Below, piece after piece: positions 17,231-26,693 of a stretch of DNA of 64,000 nt. The notes beneath the pieces were generated by a model that saw nothing but the letters and a program-made list of their open reading frames with translations, did no database searches and was not told where the DNA came from. The stretch covers positions 1 through 64,000 of the forward strand of contig NZ_KE136483.1 of NCBI RefSeq assembly GCF_000407185.1. The letters run 5' to 3'. The position numbers and the translations under genes are program-made. This DNA comes from Enterococcus malodoratus ATCC 43197. GTDB lineage: Bacteria > Bacillota > Bacilli > Lactobacillales > Enterococcaceae. How positions within the stretch are numbered: the first letter of the stretch is position 1; every line of letters starts with the position of its first letter.

Positions 17231-18082
17231 TTACCACAATCCTGGAAGTGCTTGGACAGCTATTTCTTTATTCGTAAATGGATGCAGCAGGTGCAGTTCA
17301 TAGGCATGCAGCATCAACCGACCATTAGGATGCTTACTATATAAAGGATCGCCAACTAATGGATGTCCAATACTGGCTAAGTGGACACGAATTTGATGGG
17401 TCCTGCCAGTATCTAATTGACAAAAGACCGCCGTTTGATTCGTTAAGTGTTTCGCGACTGTGACGTGGGTGATTGCGGGTTTGCCACCTTTAGGATCGAT
17501 CCGTCGTTTTTTGCGATCATGCCGATCTCGGCCGATTTTTTTATTGATCGTTAAGTCTTGTTTTATGCTGCCATGAACGATTGCTTGATAGCGGCGATAA
17601 ATTTGTTTTTGTTCTAATAGTCGACCTAAAATCGGCAGCACAAAAGGATTTTTAGCAAATAAAATCGCACCACTGGTCTCTTTGTCTAATCGATGGACGA
17701 CGTGGGGCTGAAAATCAGGTGCTAAATATGCGACTAAATGATTCAATAGAGTTCCTTGTTCATCTGGTTGGTTAGGATGGGTCTTCATGCCTTGAGGTTT
17801 GTTTACGATGATCAGATGCTGGTCTTCGTAAAGCACATCAACCAATCGTTTGTCTCCAAGCAAAATATTGCGTTTGGGATAATCGCCGTCTTCGATCATG
17901 ACCGTGATTTGATCGCCCGGATGGACTAGCGCGTGAAAAGGACTGACCTCGCCATTGATCAAGATTCCTTTGCGAGTTCGAATAAAATGGCGCACCTTTC
18001 GCGGAACTAACCATTCTTGCTCTAAGAGGTCATTGACGGACATCTCGGCAGATTGATCGGGCAGAGTCATAGTAAATTTCAT
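17231..18082 (-). CDS. RluA/RluD-family pseudouridine synthase
   Basis: Converts uridine to pseudouridine in rRNA or tRNA. In 283 residues there is an S4-like N-terminal part (about 10-70), then the catalytic motif HRLDKETSG near residue 130 with the nucleophilic Asp, and DTGRTHQIRVH near 223. Enterococci have several RluA-family enzymes, and the target site cannot be read from the sequence. ATG 18082 has AAGGAG 7 nt upstream. The gene stands alone and ends next to repeat locus A, with no clear terminator of its own. Confidence 0.9.
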   Translation of the reverse strand: MKFTMTLPDQSAEMSVNDLLEQEWLVPRKVRHFIRTRKGILINGEVSPFHALVHPGDQITVMIEDGDYPKRNILLGDKRLVDVLYEDQHLIIVNKPQGMKTHPNQPDEQGTLLNHLVAYLAPDFQPHVVHRLDKETSGAILFAKNPFVLPILGRLLEQKQIYRRYQAIVHGSIKQDLTINKKIGRDRHDRKKRRIDPKGGKPAITHVTVAKHLTNQTAVFCQLDTGRTHQIRVHLASIGHPLVGDPLYSKHPNGRLMLHAYELHLLHPFTNKEIAVQALPGLW

Positions 18083-18333
18083 TAAATTGCTCCTTCTTAT
18101 TTTCTCGCTATTTGAGTATAGTCGGACTGATTTCTTTCATTTTTTACCTTAAATAAAGGATTCATCCGGCCTATTGTATCACTTTTAACGGATATTTAAG
18201 AAAAAAATCAGCTTTTCCTTGAGAAGCCATGCTAGAATATTTTCAAGTGTGTATCCGTCTCGAGCCCCAAGCTTTAAATAGGCGATCTGTGATACACTGT
18301 GTCTGAATTTTGTATAGAATGGAGATCAAAAAA

Positions 18334-20535
18334 ATGGATTTTCAGGAAATTTGGCGCAAATTTAAAAGTGGTGCAAAAATTTTTTGGCAAAAGTTTCGCA
18401 GCGGCACAAAAACTTTTTGGCAATGGATCAAGCCCTACTTGATTCGTTTTCACCATTGGCGCAAACGTATTTGGAAAAAATATCATATCAATAAAATCTT
18501 GCTATTATTAACACTCGTGGGTGTTTTAGTGATGAGTGTCTATCTATTTTTCTTAGCGAAATCAGTCAATGTGGAGACGCTGCAGTCCAGCTTGAAACAA
18601 TCGACGGTTATCTATGATGAAAAGAATGAACAAGCAGGAACCCTCTACGGACAAAAAGGGACCTATGTAGAAAGCGATCAAATTTCTCCGTATTTAAAAG
18701 ATGCGGTAGTTTCTACGGAAGATCGGAATTTTTATAATCACCATGGGTTTGACATCAAAGGGATCGGACGGGCGGCTTTAGGTCTGGTAACCTCTGGTCA
18801 TATTACCGGCGGGGGGAGTACCTTAACCCAGCAGTTGGCAAAAAATGCGTACTTGAGTCTTGACCAAACCTTAGAACGAAAAGCCAAAGAAATTTTTATG
18901 GCGATCGAGATAGAAAAGAAATATGACAAAGATCAAATTTTAACGATGTACCTGAACAATGCTTACTTCGGTAATGGTGTCTGGGGTGTTCAGGACGCGG
19001 CTAGAAAATATTTCGGTGTGGATGCCAATCAATTGAGTATCGGCGAAGCGGCGACTATTGTCGGGATGTTGAAAGGGCCAAGTATTTACAACCCAATCGA
19101 TAATTTGGAAAATGCTGTAAATCGTCGAAATACGGTACTTTCGGTTATGGTCGAAAATGGCAAACTGTCGAAAGAGCAAGAGGATCAAGAAAAGGCTACC
19201 GATCTTGGTTCAGAACTAAATGACACATACTCGTCAGCTGATGCAGGTTATCGTTACCCATCTTACTTTGATGCGGTGATTGATGAGGCTGTGGAGCGTT
19301 ACGGACTATCTGAGAAGGATCTACTGAATAAAGGGTATAAAATCTACACCTCATTGGATCAGGATTACCAGAAGCAAATGGAAGCCGTTTACGAAAACAA
19401 TGCGAATTTCCCTGCAAATGCAGCGGATGGCGCGATGCCGCAATCGGCTTCGGTCGCAATGGACCCAAAAACAGGCGGTGTCCAAGCATTGGTCGGACGA
19501 CGCGGAGAGCATATTTTCCGCAGCTATAACTTTGCGACGCAAATGCAGCGCTCGCCAGGTTCCACAATGAAACCATTGAGTGTCTACTCGTCGGCATTAG
19601 AAGCAGGTTATAAACCCGACAGTGTTCTAAAAGATGAACCGCAGTCTTATTACAAAGCTAAAAACTATGATGGAACCTTCCAAGGGGAAGTACCGATGTA
19701 TCAAGCGGTGGCACAAAGTTTGAACTTGCCGGCAGTGTGGCTGCTGCATGAGCTCGGTTTGAATAAAGGCTATAACAAAGCCGAAGAGTTTGGGATTCCA
19801 TTGAGTAAATCGGATAAATATTACGGATTAGCTTTAGGTGGATTAGAAAAAGGAACTTCTCCAATGCAAATGGCAGCGGCTTACGGTGCTTTTGCGAATG
19901 AAGGAAAAATGTATCAGCCGCATTTGGTTACGAAGATCATCGATTCAACAGGTGCTGTGATCGAAGACAACAGTTCACCTAAATATGAACAAGTGATTTC
20001 AAAAGAAGTGGCAAATGAAATGACCAGCATGCTGTTAGGTACTTTTTCAAACGGAACCGCGGCACAAGCGGCACCGGCTGGATTTACCGTTGCTGGTAAA
20101 ACTGGAACGACCGAAACCAACTTTGATGCTAACAAGGTCAATGATCAGTGGATCATTGGATATACACCAAATATTGTAATCTCAACCTGGTTAGGCTTTG
20201 AAAAAGTTAGTGAGACCCACTATTTGAGCGGTACCAGCGGATCAGAAGTAGGGCAGGTCTTCAAAGCCGAGGCTGAGTCGATTATGCCTTATGCTGGACA
20301 ATACTCCTTTGAGGTAGCGGATGCTTATGCAACAGGCGGTAAAGTCGTGGCGGCTGATGAGGTCAATCAAGGAGCTCAAGATTCGGATCAAAGCAAATGG
20401 CGTGAAGAGCTGAAGGATATTGGCGGCAAAGCTAGCGAAGGAGCAGCCAATTTCTTTGAGAAGGCCAAAGAAGGCGCCAATAAATTGAAGGAAAAGGGCC
20501 AAGAATTGTGGCAGCAATATCAACCAGGAAATTAG
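18334..20535 (+). CDS. pbp2A: Class A penicillin-binding protein, PBP2a type
   Basis: A bifunctional peptidoglycan synthase of 733 residues, anchored in the membrane and acting outside. A basic cytosolic tail (1-55) is followed by one membrane segment (about 57-77), the GT51 glycosyltransferase (EDRNFYNHHG near 130), and the transpeptidase with SPGSTMKP, SLN and GKTGTTE motifs. It is closely similar to pneumococcal PBP2a along its length. In-frame starts exist at 18310 and 18319, but GGAGAT spaced 8 nt from ATG 18334 favours that one. The tail holds a tandem 11-residue repeat, WRKFKSGAKIF then WQKFRSGTKTF. MacP, the known PBP2a activator in pneumococcus, has a likely homologue at 39142. The end of the protein is a charged, Gly/Ala/Lys-rich helix. 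Confidence 0.93.
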   Translation: MDFQEIWRKFKSGAKIFWQKFRSGTKTFWQWIKPYLIRFHHWRKRIWKKYHINKILLLLTLVGVLVMSVYLFFLAKSVNVETLQSSLKQSTVIYDEKNEQAGTLYGQKGTYVESDQISPYLKDAVVSTEDRNFYNHHGFDIKGIGRAALGLVTSGHITGGGSTLTQQLAKNAYLSLDQTLERKAKEIFMAIEIEKKYDKDQILTMYLNNAYFGNGVWGVQDAARKYFGVDANQLSIGEAATIVGMLKGPSIYNPIDNLENAVNRRNTVLSVMVENGKLSKEQEDQEKATDLGSELNDTYSSADAGYRYPSYFDAVIDEAVERYGLSEKDLLNKGYKIYTSLDQDYQKQMEAVYENNANFPANAADGAMPQSASVAMDPKTGGVQALVGRRGEHIFRSYNFATQMQRSPGSTMKPLSVYSSALEAGYKPDSVLKDEPQSYYKAKNYDGTFQGEVPMYQAVAQSLNLPAVWLLHELGLNKGYNKAEEFGIPLSKSDKYYGLALGGLEKGTSPMQMAAAYGAFANEGKMYQPHLVTKIIDSTGAVIEDNSSPKYEQVISKEVANEMTSMLLGTFSNGTAAQAAPAGFTVAGKTGTTETNFDANKVNDQWIIGYTPNIVISTWLGFEKVSETHYLSGTSGSEVGQVFKAEAESIMPYAGQYSFEVADAYATGGKVVAADEVNQGAQDSDQSKWREELKDIGGKASEGAANFFEKAKEGANKLKEKGQELWQQYQPGN

Positions 20536-20538
20536 GGT

Positions 20539-20566
20539 TTGAACCCGTTTCCATTCATGTTACAAT
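20539..20566 (+). promoter_or_regulatory. yheA promoter
   Basis: TTGAAC at 20539-20544 and TACAAT at 20561-20566 with a 16-bp spacer. Confidence 0.65.
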
Positions 20567-20604
20567 AGAAAAGTAACTTTTATAGAAAATGAGGGAATAA
20601 AAAA

Positions 20605-20946
20605 ATGGCAAACATTTACGATTCAGCGAACGGATTGGAACGCGAAATCCGTGAACTACCAGAATTTAAATCACTAGAAGAAGCTTTTGCAGAATTAAAG
20701 AAAAATGAAACAGCTTATGCTGCTTTTAAAGACTTTCAAGCTTTCCAACAAAGCCTGCAAGAAAAACAAATGCGCGGTGAAGACTTCAGCGATGAAGATG
20801 CTGCTCAAGCACAAGGATTAGCTGAAAAGGTTCAACAAGAAGAATTGATCAATGAATTAATGGTGAAAGAACAAGCTTTCAGCGTAATCATCAATGACTT
20901 GAACCGTATTATCATGACGCCAATCCGTGAATTATACGAAGGTTAA
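20605..20946 (+). CDS. yheA: YlbF/YmcA-family protein, YheA (UPF0342)
   Basis: A small, all-helical cytosolic protein of 113 residues that matches the UPF0342/YheA group of the YlbF-YmcA family. Its members YlbF and YmcA act with YaaT on RNase Y in Bacillus; what YheA does is not known to me. Its own promoter and the terminator at 20955-20989 make it a single-gene unit. ATG 20605 has GAGGG 9-10 nt upstream. Confidence 0.87.
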   Translation: MANIYDSANGLEREIRELPEFKSLEEAFAELKKNETAYAAFKDFQAFQQSLQEKQMRGEDFSDEDAAQAQGLAEKVQQEELINELMVKEQAFSVIINDLNRIIMTPIRELYEG

Positions 20947-20954
20947 TTAGAATT

Positions 20955-20989
20955 AGAAGCTGCGATGCAAATTTGCGTCGCAGCTTTTT
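20955..20989 (+). terminator. yheA terminator
   Basis: AAGCTGCGA pairs with TCGCAGCTT around TGCAAATTTGCG, followed by TTT. Confidence 0.85.
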
Positions 20990-21083
20990 GCATGTTCATT
21001 TTTTTGTGGGAAGTAAAGGAATAATTCCAAATCGATCTCATTTTTAGTAGATTTCAAAAAAATGATTTCTATAAAAAGAACTA

Positions 21084-21165
21084 TCTTACAAAAATCTTAC
21101 AAGACACGAATAAAAATGATAGATAAGAATAAATCGCAGTTTTTTCTTTAGAAAATTGCTATACT
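21084..21165 (+). promoter_or_regulatory. Direct repeats and promoter before the serine hydrolase gene
   Basis: TCTTACA occurs at 21084-21090 and again at 21095-21101, an 11-bp period typical of OmpR-type regulator sites. An extended -10, TGCTATACT, is at 21157-21165. The link to a regulator is inference. Confidence 0.4.
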
Positions 21166-21192
21166 TCAAGCCATAAGGATGGCGAATAAAGG

Positions 21193-22341
21193 ATGAAAAA
21201 AATTGTTATTGGAGGCGGCGGGATACTGCTGCTGTTGGCAGGCTGTTTGCTAGCATGGCATATGCAATCGCTGGACTTCCACGCTAAGAAAGCACCGAAA
21301 ACAAAAATCGAGTCGACAACGACTTCATCGAAAAAGAAAACTAAGAAAACAGAAACATCGGAAACAACGCCCGAGAAAAAGGCAGCCGTCGTTTTACCAG
21401 TAACCGCTAATCAAGAGTTGGATACTTATTTAGCGAACCAGCATTTTTCAGGGACTGCTTTAGTCGTTCGCAAAGGTCAGGTGATTCTTAATCAGTCGTA
21501 CGGATTGGCCGATCAGGAGAAACAGTTGAAAAATACTCCGGAAACTCGTTATTATATTGGTTCCGCGCAAAAGGCTATTATCGCGACAGCGATCTTACAA
21601 TTAGAACAGGCGGGAAAGCTGAAGGTTGAAGACCCTGTCACAAACTATATAAAAGATTTTCCTAATGGGCAGCAAATCACCTTGAAGAATTTACTTAATC
21701 ACACGAGCGGACTGACTGGCCGTACTGAGGGAAGCAAAGAGATTCTCCCGCAGCAGATTATCCAGGAAATCGAGGCGGCCGGCAGCAATTCAGCGGTTGG
21801 GACTTGGCACTATTCAGATAGTAACTATGCTGTACTGGCTTATATTATCCAATTGGTTAGTCAGCAAAATACTGAAGAATACATTCAAGAACATATTTTC
21901 AAACCGGCGAATATGCAGAATACGAATTTTTATCAAAACGATACGCCAACAAGCAACTTGGCAGAAAGCTATCGAGAAAAGACTGGCCGTTTAGAAAAGG
22001 CGCAGCTGCCAAATCTTACACAATTATTCGGTGCAGGAGATATCTATACGACCGCAACAGATTTCTATCTATTTGATCAGGCATTGATGCAAGGAAAATT
22101 AATCAATGATGTTGAAAAAAGCAAGATGATGACTGCGGGCAGTTCTTCAACGTATGGAATGGGTTTTTATGTGAATCCGGGCAGCTATTCCAGTCATGGG
22201 GTTCTTGGCGGCTTTAATACGATCAATACCTTTACCCATACGGGACTGACATATATCATTCTATTAGCGAATACCAATCAGGTTCAGTCTTTGGGGCAAA
22301 CATCAGATCACATTTATGAAGTGCTGAATCAGATGGAATAA
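21193..22341 (+). CDS. Serine hydrolase lipoprotein, beta-lactamase class C / PbpX family
   Basis: A secreted serine hydrolase of 382 residues of the class C beta-lactamase/DD-peptidase fold. The N-terminus ends in LLLLAGC, a good lipobox with Cys18, so it is probably a lipoprotein on the outer face of the membrane. A Lys/Thr-rich linker follows. The SxxK motif is SAQK near residue 125; the second motif reads YSDSNY, where YxN is usual. It probably acts on wall peptides or D-Ala esters, not on antibiotics, but this is inference. The ATG overlaps the stop of a five-codon ORF (ATG 21179 to TGA 21196) that has AAGGAT at its own front, which suggests coupled initiation. Confidence 0.87.
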   Translation: MKKIVIGGGGILLLLAGCLLAWHMQSLDFHAKKAPKTKIESTTTSSKKKTKKTETSETTPEKKAAVVLPVTANQELDTYLANQHFSGTALVVRKGQVILNQSYGLADQEKQLKNTPETRYYIGSAQKAIIATAILQLEQAGKLKVEDPVTNYIKDFPNGQQITLKNLLNHTSGLTGRTEGSKEILPQQIIQEIEAAGSNSAVGTWHYSDSNYAVLAYIIQLVSQQNTEEYIQEHIFKPANMQNTNFYQNDTPTSNLAESYREKTGRLEKAQLPNLTQLFGAGDIYTTATDFYLFDQALMQGKLINDVEKSKMMTAGSSSTYGMGFYVNPGSYSSHGVLGGFNTINTFTHTGLTYIILLANTNQVQSLGQTSDHIYEVLNQME

Positions 22342-22391
22342 AAAAAGTTAGAAACGGCGACTCAAATGAGCGGCGTTTCTAACTTTTTTTG
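22340..22391. terminator. Bidirectional terminator
   Basis: AAAAAAGTTAGAAACG pairs perfectly with CGTTTCTAACTTTTTT. It serves both the serine hydrolase gene and the convergent small gene at 22392. Confidence 0.95.
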
Positions 22392-22574
22392 TTAAAAGAA
22401 TTTTTTGAATTTATCCATTAAACCATCGATCTTATCAGATGCTAGTAATGCCTTAGCTTTTTCATAATACTCGCCAAGGTCATCTTTGTGCATCTCAACA
22501 AACTCTTTGGCTTTATCAAAATTGCCTTCGTTCATTAATTCTTTAGCTTTTTTGATTAACTCATCCTTATTCAT
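22392..22574 (-). CDS. Small helical hypothetical protein (60 aa)
   Basis: I do not recognise the family. The 60 residues are rich in Lys, Glu and Asp and predicted helical throughout, with no signal or membrane segment; the pattern LIKKAKELMNEGNFDKAKEF resembles one TPR-like hairpin. It is likely real because AGAGGG lies 8 nt before the ATG at 22574 and the bidirectional terminator sits exactly at its stop. Confidence 0.7.
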   Translation of the reverse strand: MNKDELIKKAKELMNEGNFDKAKEFVEMHKDDLGEYYEKAKALLASDKIDGLMDKFKKFF

Positions 22575-22773
22575 CCAAGCACCCTCTCTTTTTACAGCAA
22601 TAGTTTATACTATTTGCGCTGTCTTGACGAGGGATAATACTCGGCCAATAGGCAATATCAACATTCATCAAACCATCTTGGTGAAACATTTTGAAAAGAA
22701 CTAAGCAGACCTAATTTAAGCTGTCTTTTCTTTCTTTTTTTTTGAATAAACAGCAGGAAGATTCATAGAAATA

Positions 22774-22787
22774 CGAACAAGTTTTCG
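22774..22787. promoter_or_regulatory. LexA-like box before yhaO
   Basis: CGAACAAGTTTTCG matches 13 of 14 positions of the Gram-positive SOS box CGAACRNRYGTTYG. It lies about 12 bp before a TAAAAT -10 candidate (22799-22804). In Bacillus the yhaONM genes have been reported in the LexA regulon, from memory. The rest of the 317-bp gap shows no gene. Confidence 0.55.
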
Positions 22788-22891
22788 TTTTTTTATGGTA
22801 AAATATACGGGATTGGAATGATGATTTCTTTTCATTTTTCAATAAAGAGAAGTTCTATTAAAAACTAACGCGCTGATTAGGAGGAAAGAAA

Positions 22892-24073
22892 ATGAAATTT
22901 CTACACGCAGCTGATCTGCATTTGGATCGCTCTTTTGAAGGTCTGACAAGTGTGCCTGAGCATTTTCAAAAGCACGTGCTGACAGCCAACCAAAAAATGC
23001 TGCAAAAGATCGTTGATCATGCGATTGAACAAGCGGTCGATTTCATTTTATTGGCTGGGGACACCTTTCATCAGAATCGCCCCACGTTAAAGACGCAACG
23101 CTATTTCTTCCAAGAAATGGCGCGATTAAATGAAGCGGGAATTCCCGTTTTTATGAATTTTGGCAATCATGATTTTTATCAAGCCGATCGTTATTGGTTT
23201 GCTTTTCCAGATAATATTCAATTATTCGTTGATGAACAGGTGGAGACAAAGAATTTTGTTACGAAAGCGGGCGAAAAGATCGCCATTACAAGTTTCAGCT
23301 ACCAGCATCCGACAATTGAAACAGCGATGAGTGAGAAATTTCCGTATAAGGGTGCCGTTGATTTTCAGATTGGGATGTATCATGGCGGACAGATGCCTTA
23401 TGCACCGTTTCAATTAACGGAGTTGTCAGCAAAAGGATACGATTATTGGGCATTAGGGCATATTCATGTACCGCAAGTTTTAGCGGAACGTCCTTTTGTG
23501 ATCTATCCCGGTACGCCGCAGGGTCATACGCAAAAAGAAACAAATTTGGCTGGTGTGACCTTGGTTGAAAGTGAAGGCAATCTGTTGGTTCCTAAGAAAA
23601 TCCCAGTTGAAGTGATTCGCTGGGAAAAACGAATCGTTTCTTTGAAGAACCTTCGTCAACCGCGTGAGCTTTTTCCTTTAGTGCGGAACTTGTCTGCGGA
23701 TCTGCCGACTCTATTGCATTTAGAATTTAGCGACACGGAAGGCTTGGGCGAAGAACTGGCTTATCAAGTAGCTTCAGGAGAACTTTTGGAAGCCTTGCAG
23801 GAGGAAGTCTCACAGGATATTTTTCTATGGCAATTGACATTAGCCGAACAACCGACAGAACGGCCATATCTTGCAGTAAATAAGGATCTAGTTGACCAGC
23901 TAGTCACGACGTATCAAACACCGGAAATTTTTAGCGAGTTATTGGCCGAGTTGGAACAAAATCCTCAACTGCATAGCTTGATGGACCGAGAGTTTAGGGT
24001 GGATACTGTAGCGTCGTTAAAAGAAAAAATGATTCAGAGTTATCGATTTAGGAGGGACGCCGATGTGGATTAA
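22892..24073 (+). CDS. yhaO: Metallophosphoesterase, SbcD-like YhaO
   Basis: A 393-residue nuclease subunit of the SbcD/Mre11 type. The metal ligands are seen in ADLHLD (residue 7 on), GDTFH near 56, GNHDF near 91 and GHIH near 189. YhaO probably works with the SMC-like ATPase YhaN, whose gene overlaps by 11 nt, as a counterpart of SbcCD in handling broken DNA. The ATG follows TTAGGAGGAAAG. The operon continues into yhaM, and a LexA-like box upstream suggests damage control. Confidence 0.92.
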   Translation: MKFLHAADLHLDRSFEGLTSVPEHFQKHVLTANQKMLQKIVDHAIEQAVDFILLAGDTFHQNRPTLKTQRYFFQEMARLNEAGIPVFMNFGNHDFYQADRYWFAFPDNIQLFVDEQVETKNFVTKAGEKIAITSFSYQHPTIETAMSEKFPYKGAVDFQIGMYHGGQMPYAPFQLTELSAKGYDYWALGHIHVPQVLAERPFVIYPGTPQGHTQKETNLAGVTLVESEGNLLVPKKIPVEVIRWEKRIVSLKNLRQPRELFPLVRNLSADLPTLLHLEFSDTEGLGEELAYQVASGELLEALQEEVSQDIFLWQLTLAEQPTERPYLAVNKDLVDQLVTTYQTPEIFSELLAELEQNPQLHSLMDREFRVDTVASLKEKMIQSYRFRRDADVD

Positions 24074-26693
24074 AAAAGCAGAAATCACGAGCTTTGGCAA
24101 GTGGCGTCAGCAAATTTTTTTGTTTGAAGCGAAAAATCAATTGGTTTATGGTTTGAATGAGGCCGGAAAATCGACGCTCTATCAATTTATTCAAGCGATC
24201 TTATTTGGCTTCTCTGCAAAACGAAAAAAAGGGCAAGATTACACACCAAATGACGGCAGCGGATTTGGCGGTCGCTTAATTATTGTTCATCCGACTTATG
24301 GATCGGTGACGATCGAGCGCTACAAGGCAAAAAATAAAGGCAAGGCCAAAGTTTGGCTTGAGGATGGGCAGCAAGGAGAAGAAGAGCTGCTGGAAAAGAT
24401 TCTTTATCCATTGAATCTGCAGCTTTTCCGGCATGTTTTCACTTTTCAACAAGAACAGCTGCAGCAGCTAGATACGTTAAGTGAAGAGAACTTACATGAA
24501 GCGCTGATTTCTTTAGGATTATCCGGCAGCAATGAATTATTTGAGCAGCGGATACAATTGAAGAATAATTATGAAGGAATTTATCGGCCGCGCGGACGCA
24601 AGCAACCTTTAAATCAGGCGCTGCAAAATTATCAGGATTTGCAGCAGAAGATTAAGGAGAAGGAAGCGCGAGAAGCCAGTTTTCAGCAGTTAGTTCGTCA
24701 AGCGGATGAAGAAAAACTGCAGGTAACACAGCAGGCGGCTAGAAATCGACAGCTGCAAGAACAGCGATTGACTTTCGAACAACAGCGCTTGAATTGGTCA
24801 GGCTATGCAGAATTCTTAGAGTTACAAAAAATGGATCTGCATTTGCTGGCCAGTGACGCTGAACAAACGGAACTCCAAACCTTTTATCAGGAATATCAAC
24901 AATTAATGAAGGAACAGGAAAAATTACATGCGGCACTGCAGCAACATAGCGGCAATCAGGAATCTGCGCGCTATTACTTCTACTTAGAAAATGAAACGCG
25001 TATCCAGCAATTAGCAGATGAAAAAGTAGCGATTACCCGAATGTTGGATGAGGATCAGCGGATTGCCGTCAATTTGGCCCAAACGAAGGATACACCAACA
25101 GAGTGGCAGCAAAATCCGCCGCGACCATTTGCAGATGAACCAGCGATTCAAAAACTTTTTGAGCCGCTGCAGGTACAGCAAAAAGCTTTGGCGGAGCAAA
25201 AGATTCGATTAGGATTAGTCAAAGAACAACGAGATCAAGCAGAAGCCGGCTTGAATGACTACGAACAGAAACATCCAGAACTCTTCAATCATAAAAAGAA
25301 TCCCCCATGGTTGTTTATCGCAGCAGGGGTAGGATTAGTACTGGCCTTCTTATTGCCGGTACCTTTGCGCTATATTGTGCTGGCGGCAGCAGTCGCTTGT
25401 GTGATCGGCGGTGTGCTGAGGCAAAACAAACCCGCGGATAAGGATGCTTGGCAAGAGAAGTTGGGACAAATGGATGTTTATGAAGGACAAGTCGCAGAGC
25501 TGTCCGAAAAAACCACACAAAGTCAGCGTAAGGTACAGCATCTGTTTGATCAAATTCAAAAGGAATTACGGCAAAGAAACTTATCCGAAGCTGGGAATGA
25601 GTTTGCGGTAGTCCAAGAAAATCAATGTGCGCAAAACTATTTAGCGCAGCGTCAGACGAATAAAGAATTGCAACAACGTCAATTAGATTTGCGGCAAAAA
25701 TTGATGCAGCAAGAACAGCGCTTTGAGTTTTTAGCAGAATGGCTGCCATTGCAGGAAAAAAATCTGTCGGATAAATTGCGGATTTTGGAACAATTTGCCA
25801 AAGAGATGGAGCAGATTCGTTTTGCTCAGACCTACCAAGAAAATACCGTCCTGCAGCAGCGGATTCACGAAACACAGAAGCAGCAGCAACAGCTTTTAAC
25901 TCAGCAGCAATCATTATTAGAAAAATTCCGGCTGGCGTACCCATCAGAGATTCCAGCATTTTTACAACGAGAAGCAGAAGTGAAACAAAGGCAGCAGCGT
26001 TTGAACGAATTAACCGAGAGCGTCGCTCCGTTGTTTGAAAAAGAAACGACACTGGCAGAAATTGATGATGCCTTACGTATCTTACAACAGGAGATTCAGA
26101 CGGGTGAACAGCAGCTCCATCAATCACAGGAACAAGAGCAGCGTTCACGCTTGCAAATTCAACAAATGCAGGCTGACGGGACGCTGGATAATCTTTATCA
26201 GCAAGTCAGTCAGCAACGGGCGCTGGTAGAAAAATTGACTTCAGATTACGCGGTGGCTAAGTTGGAGAATCAACTGCTGCAAGACATCGCGACAGAATTA
26301 TCGGAGCAGCAATTACCGGAACTCCTGAAACAGGCGACAAGCTATTTCCAAGAGTTGACGAACAATGCGCATAGCCGTTTAGACTTTTCGGAAGGTCTTT
26401 TGACCGTTGATCAGCTGAGTCTTTATAATCTTTCGACGGGAACCAAAGATCAGGTGATGATGGCCTTTCGTTTTGCTTATTTGGCCTTGCAGCAGAAACA
26501 TCCGCTGTGTCCGGTAATCATTGACGATGGCTGGCTGCACTACGATCATCAGCGGAAATATCAGTTTGCTAAATTATTACAGCAATTTAGTCAAAATTAT
26601 CAGGTCATTTGTTTGTCATCTGACCAAGAAATGGTAAGCTATTACCAAGAGCTTCACCAGCCAGTCTGGGAATTGAAGGGAGTCCAACGATGA
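24063..26693 (+). CDS. yhaN: SMC/SbcC-like ATPase YhaN
   Basis: An 876-residue AAA ATPase built like SbcC/Rad50. The Walker A loop GLNEAGKST lies near residue 35, followed by very Gln-rich coiled coils (about 180-400 and 470-760). A pair of hydrophobic segments lies at about 415-455, and the ABC signature region LSTGTKDQV near 795 and Walker B PVIIDDGW near 820 close the head. The hydrophobic hairpin in the middle is a known feature of YhaN and could hold it at the membrane. It overlaps yhaO by 11 nt and yhaM by 4 nt (ATGA), so the three proteins are made together. Confidence 0.92.
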   Translation: MWIKKAEITSFGKWRQQIFLFEAKNQLVYGLNEAGKSTLYQFIQAILFGFSAKRKKGQDYTPNDGSGFGGRLIIVHPTYGSVTIERYKAKNKGKAKVWLEDGQQGEEELLEKILYPLNLQLFRHVFTFQQEQLQQLDTLSEENLHEALISLGLSGSNELFEQRIQLKNNYEGIYRPRGRKQPLNQALQNYQDLQQKIKEKEAREASFQQLVRQADEEKLQVTQQAARNRQLQEQRLTFEQQRLNWSGYAEFLELQKMDLHLLASDAEQTELQTFYQEYQQLMKEQEKLHAALQQHSGNQESARYYFYLENETRIQQLADEKVAITRMLDEDQRIAVNLAQTKDTPTEWQQNPPRPFADEPAIQKLFEPLQVQQKALAEQKIRLGLVKEQRDQAEAGLNDYEQKHPELFNHKKNPPWLFIAAGVGLVLAFLLPVPLRYIVLAAAVACVIGGVLRQNKPADKDAWQEKLGQMDVYEGQVAELSEKTTQSQRKVQHLFDQIQKELRQRNLSEAGNEFAVVQENQCAQNYLAQRQTNKELQQRQLDLRQKLMQQEQRFEFLAEWLPLQEKNLSDKLRILEQFAKEMEQIRFAQTYQENTVLQQRIHETQKQQQQLLTQQQSLLEKFRLAYPSEIPAFLQREAEVKQRQQRLNELTESVAPLFEKETTLAEIDDALRILQQEIQTGEQQLHQSQEQEQRSRLQIQQMQADGTLDNLYQQVSQQRALVEKLTSDYAVAKLENQLLQDIATELSEQQLPELLKQATSYFQELTNNAHSRLDFSEGLLTVDQLSLYNLSTGTKDQVMMAFRFAYLALQQKHPLCPVIIDDGWLHYDHQRKYQFAKLLQQFSQNYQVICLSSDQEMVSYYQELHQPVWELKGVQR

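Noticed and set aside
25315-26148. A 277-codon minus-strand ORF inside yhaN
   Set aside because: It is antisense to the Gln-rich coiled coil of YhaN, where few stops occur; it has no ribosome binding site and no recognisable domain.
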